DNA of 8,166 nucleotides, from NCBI GenBank assembly GCA_030695285.1, contig JAUYTF010000045.1:1-8166 (forward strand), given 5' to 3'. The stretch's first letter is position 1; every line of letters begins with the position of its first letter. Under the pieces are notes generated by a model, which saw only the letters and a list, made by a program, of their open reading frames with translations, did not search any database and was not told the DNA's origin. Position numbers and translations under genes: made by a program. This stretch comes from Eubacteriales bacterium. Its GTDB lineage: Bacteria > Bacillota > Clostridia > Christensenellales > CAG-138. Of this stretch, positions 5,999-8,166 are shown in pieces.

Positions 5999-6356
5999 AC
6001 CGCATATCGTCTGCCGCCGCTGCAAGACGCGGTTTTCGGGCATTTACTGCCCGTATTGCGGTGCGGAAAACGGCGTTGTCCGCACTGCGCGCGGCAGAGG
6101 AGGGTTGCTGGGCGGACTGCTGCGATTTTTGCTCTCCCTCATTGCGCTCGCGATCATCCTCGCCATCGCGTTCACCGTTTTAGACTATGTCGCTTCCGCC
6201 GCGGGCGACGGGCGCAGCGCGGCACGCGCCATTCTCGACAGCGCGCGATACGCAATTCCAAAGAGCGTTCTCGATGCGTATGCTGCCATCAAAGCGCAGT
6301 TTCTGGATCTATGGATCGCTGCCGTCTCCGAATTTTTCCGCGTGGTGTTCAGCTGA
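5979..6356 (+). CDS. Small zinc-ribbon membrane protein, unknown function
   Basis: A 125-residue protein not recognised as a named family. It has an N-terminal zinc ribbon with two knuckles, C12-x2-C15 and C24-x2-C27, a basic Gly/Arg-rich joint (about 36-48), one or one long hydrophobic segment at about 42-70, and an amphipathic C-terminal tail ending in hydrophobic residues (about 108-125). It is probably anchored in the membrane with the ribbon in the cytoplasm, which is inference. The ATG at 5979 lies within the last codons of thyX (20-base overlap) and is preceded by GGAG at 5965-5968, so it is translated from the same mRNA as the dTMP genes. The stop at 6354-6356 is about 45 bases before the operon terminator. 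Whether it has any role in nucleotide metabolism is unknown; zinc-ribbon membrane proteins of this build are often accessory to unrelated processes. Confidence 0.75.
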   Translation: MPQNNRKPHIVCRRCKTRFSGIYCPYCGAENGVVRTARGRGGLLGGLLRFLLSLIALAIILAIAFTVLDYVASAAGDGRSAARAILDSARYAIPKSVLDAYAAIKAQFLDLWIAAVSEFFRVVFS

Positions 6357-6402
6357 TCGGATAACCTGTTTTGTCGAAATGCAACCAGCATACGGCATAC
6401 CA

Positions 6403-6433
6403 AAACGCCCGGCGCGAGCCGGGCGTTTGTTTT
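6403..6433. terminator. Strong bidirectional terminator between convergent operons
   Basis: A perfect 11-bp stem AAACGCCCGGC (6403-6413) / GCCGGGCGTTT (6418-6428) with loop GCGA has T-rich tails on both strands (TTTGTTTT on plus, the A-run at 6402-6405 on minus). It ends the dCMP deaminase-thyX operon on plus and pssA on minus. Confidence 0.92.
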
Positions 6434-6446
6434 GCGTTCTTTTCGA

Positions 6447-7076
6447 TTAAGCAGCGGCGCTGTTCCAGCCAACGATGAGTAGCGCGAGCACGGCAAGCCC
6501 GCAAAATGCGGCTACGATCATGCCCTTCATGCCGAGTTTTCGTACCTTGACCTTGGTTAGAAACGCTGCGGCTGTCGCGAGCAGGCACAGCGCGTAGAGC
6601 AGCAAAAAACCGCTCTTCATTACGGGGCGCAGCGTATAGATCAAGGGAATCAGTATGGCCGCAGTGGTCACCGGCAAACCGTCGTAATAGACGCGCTGCA
6701 CATTGTCGCTAAACTCCAGCTCATCTTCGGTTACGTTGTAATACGCCAGCCGAATCAGCGCCGCGAGCACATAGATGATCAACGCCGCAGATTCATACCA
6801 GTGCGTCAAGCCTATGGAAAAGCCGATTGCGGCAGGCAGCACGCCAAAGCAGACCATGTCTGCCAGCGAATCGATCTGTATGCCAAACTTCCTCTCGTTT
6901 TGTGTGCGCTTCATCGTTCGGGCAATCGTACCGTCGAACAAGTCGCAAAATCCCGACACCATGAGGCAGACGACGGCCATGGACGTGCGCCCGTACATCG
7001 ACAGCCCGATGCCCACCACCGCGCTGACGACGCCAAAATACGTCAGAATGACCGTGTAATTATAGAATCCCACCAT
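6447..7076 (-). CDS. pssA: CDP-diacylglycerol-serine O-phosphatidyltransferase
   Basis: A 209-residue integral membrane enzyme of the CDP-alcohol phosphatidyltransferase family, which makes phosphatidylserine from CDP-diacylglycerol and serine, the first step toward phosphatidylethanolamine. The catalytic motif is complete: D45-x2-D48-G49-x2-A52-R53, then G65-x3-D69-x3-D73. The stretch between R53 and G65 has 11 residues rather than the usual 8, a three-residue insertion that I believe recurs in clostridial PssA but cannot check. FGIQIDSLADMVCFGVLP is typical of PssA rather than PgsA. About six hydrophobic segments follow the family pattern. The start MVGFYNYTVILTY matches family N-termini. 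The ribosome binding site is weak (GGGA at 7086-7089). No psd (decarboxylase) gene is seen nearby. The upstream neighbour is on the same strand, 114 bases away, without an obvious terminator between them, so read-through is possible. Confidence 0.88.
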   Translation of the reverse strand: MVGFYNYTVILTYFGVVSAVVGIGLSMYGRTSMAVVCLMVSGFCDLFDGTIARTMKRTQNERKFGIQIDSLADMVCFGVLPAAIGFSIGLTHWYESAALIIYVLAALIRLAYYNVTEDELEFSDNVQRVYYDGLPVTTAAILIPLIYTLRPVMKSGFLLLYALCLLATAAAFLTKVKVRKLGMKGMIVAAFCGLAVLALLIVGWNSAAA

Positions 7077-7190
7077 CCGTTTTCATCCCGCTTCTGATTT
7101 ATTTTTTGGTATACGAAATAGCACTCTCACGTTTGATTTAATTGTTTACCCTCACAATACGCCAGATACTAGTTTAGGAGCTGCAATACT
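7077..7190. other. Intergenic spacer between the epimerase gene and pssA
   Basis: These 114 AT-rich bases contain no terminator-like stem with a T-run and no convincing -35/-10 pair, so I cannot say whether pssA has its own promoter. Confidence 0.4.
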
Positions 7191-8166
7191 CTATTTTGAT
7201 CTGTTTTCTGAAGATGTCCGCTCGTAATAGGCAAGATACCAGTTAGTGAATTTCTTCAACCCTTCTTCGATCTGCGTTACAGGTTCAAATCCGAAATCCC
7301 GACGCGTCTTCTCGATATCCGCATACGTGATCTCCACATCCCCCGCCTGCATCGGCAGGTAGTTGAGTGTCGCGCGCTTGCCGAGTGCGCGTTCAAGCGC
7401 GCCGATAAAATCGATGAGCTTAACCGGCTTGTTGTTGCCGATGTTATAGACGGCGCAGGGCGCGCCGGTCTCGTCCGGCTTTGGCGGGCAGAACAGCATG
7501 GTTTCGATGCAGGCGGTCACATCGTCGATATAGGTAAAGTCCCGCAGCATATCGCCGTTGTTGAACGCGTCGATGGGTTTATCTTCCAGAATGGATTTGG
7601 TAAACTTAAAATAAGCCATGTCCGGCCGCCCGAACGGGCCATAGACGGTGAAGAAACGAAGCCCGGTTGCCGGAACGCCGTAGAGATGAGAATAGGTATA
7701 GGCAAACAACTCGTTGCTCTTCTTGGTCGCCGCATACATCGAAACAGGCTTGTCTACGCAATCTTCCACCGAAAACGGCGTCTCTTTGCGATTGCCGTAA
7801 ACGGAAGAGCTGGACGCATAGAGAAAATGCTCCACGGAATGATGCCGCACCTGCTCGAGCACGTTGAAAAAGCCCACCACGTTGCTCTCGATATAAGCGC
7901 GCGGGTTTTCGATGCTGTAGCGCACGCCCGCCTGCGCGGCAAGATGCACGACGACATCCGGCTTCGCCTCTGAAAACAGCCGGCAAGCAAAGTCTTTGTC
8001 TGCCAAATCGCCCTCGATAAACGTGAAGCGCTCAAACGCAGTGAGCTCACTTAGACGCGCGCGCTTGAGCGAAGGATCGTAATAGTCGTTGATATTGTCC
8101 GCGCCAAAGACACGCATCCCGTTTTGCAGCAGGCGTTTGCAGAGGTGATAGCCGATGAATCCGGCG
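7191..8166 (-). CDS. UDP-glucuronate 4-epimerase-like NAD-dependent epimerase (5' partial)
   Basis: The visible 324 residues cover nearly the whole protein; the gene runs off the right edge, so only about 8-10 N-terminal residues with the first half of the TGxxGFIG loop are missing (AGFIGYHLCKRLLQNG is seen at 8117-8165). The extended short-chain dehydrogenase fold shows DNINDYYD after the second strand, AAQAGVRYSIENP, the SSSSVYG strand, and the catalytic YAATK (Tyr and Lys at about 7736-7722). RFFTVYGPFGRPDMAYFKFT and RDFTYIDD follow. This set, above all GVRYSIENPRAYIESNVVGF and GRPDMAYF, is typical of UDP-glucuronate 4-epimerases that supply UDP-galacturonate for capsule or cell-surface polysaccharide. 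Related UDP-glucose or UDP-GlcNAc 4-epimerases are less likely. Nothing in the window shows the polysaccharide cluster it would belong to; that may lie to the right. Confidence 0.92.
   Translation of the reverse strand, partial: AGFIGYHLCKRLLQNGMRVFGADNINDYYDPSLKRARLSELTAFERFTFIEGDLADKDFACRLFSEAKPDVVVHLAAQAGVRYSIENPRAYIESNVVGFFNVLEQVRHHSVEHFLYASSSSVYGNRKETPFSVEDCVDKPVSMYAATKKSNELFAYTYSHLYGVPATGLRFFTVYGPFGRPDMAYFKFTKSILEDKPIDAFNNGDMLRDFTYIDDVTACIETMLFCPPKPDETGAPCAVYNIGNNKPVKLIDFIGALERALGKRATLNYLPMQAGDVEITYADIEKTRRDFGFEPVTQIEEGLKKFTNWYLAYYERTSSENRSK

Overview
The window looks like ordinary chromosome from an uncultured, fairly GC-rich member of the Clostridia (Christensenellales- or Oscillospirales-like). 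This rests on gene content: a clostridial-style flavin-dependent thymidylate synthase, a short PssA of the type seen in anaerobic Firmicutes, a MepA-like MATE exporter, and secreted proteins with Pro/Thr-rich linkers. It is an inference from family resemblance, since no rRNA or other phylogenetic marker is present. I see no tRNA, rRNA, CRISPR array, transposase or phage gene.

Layout. Positions 1-366 hold no convincing gene: there is an imperfect 53-bp tandem repeat with hairpin potential at the left edge, a possible terminator at 154-186, and a cluster of mutually complementary TGAGCA/TGCTCA segments at 281-326. Next, on the minus strand, is a membrane-anchored protein with an Amidase_3-like fold (408-1283) and its own terminator; its catalytic and zinc residues all appear to be replaced. 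A 400-bp divergent intergenic region follows (1284-1684), with a promoter pointing each way and an unexplained GC-rich core. On the plus strand come a zinc-dependent phospholipase C-like protein and, overlapping it, a SLOG/DUF1273 protein, then a terminator. A MATE exporter follows with its own promoter and terminator.

A three-gene plus-strand operon (4821-6356) encodes dCMP deaminase, ThyX and a small zinc-ribbon membrane protein, all joined by short overlaps. The first two form a direct route dCMP -> dUMP -> dTMP. The operon ends at a strong bidirectional terminator shared with the convergent pssA gene (phosphatidylserine synthase). At the right edge a UDP-glucuronate 4-epimerase-like gene runs off the window on the minus strand.

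Most genes are recognisable housekeeping or transport families. The points most worth a second look are the apparent pseudo-amidase, the altered ThyX signature motif, the edge repeat, and the probably leaderless mRNA of the phospholipase-like gene. I did not find a clear new multi-gene system.
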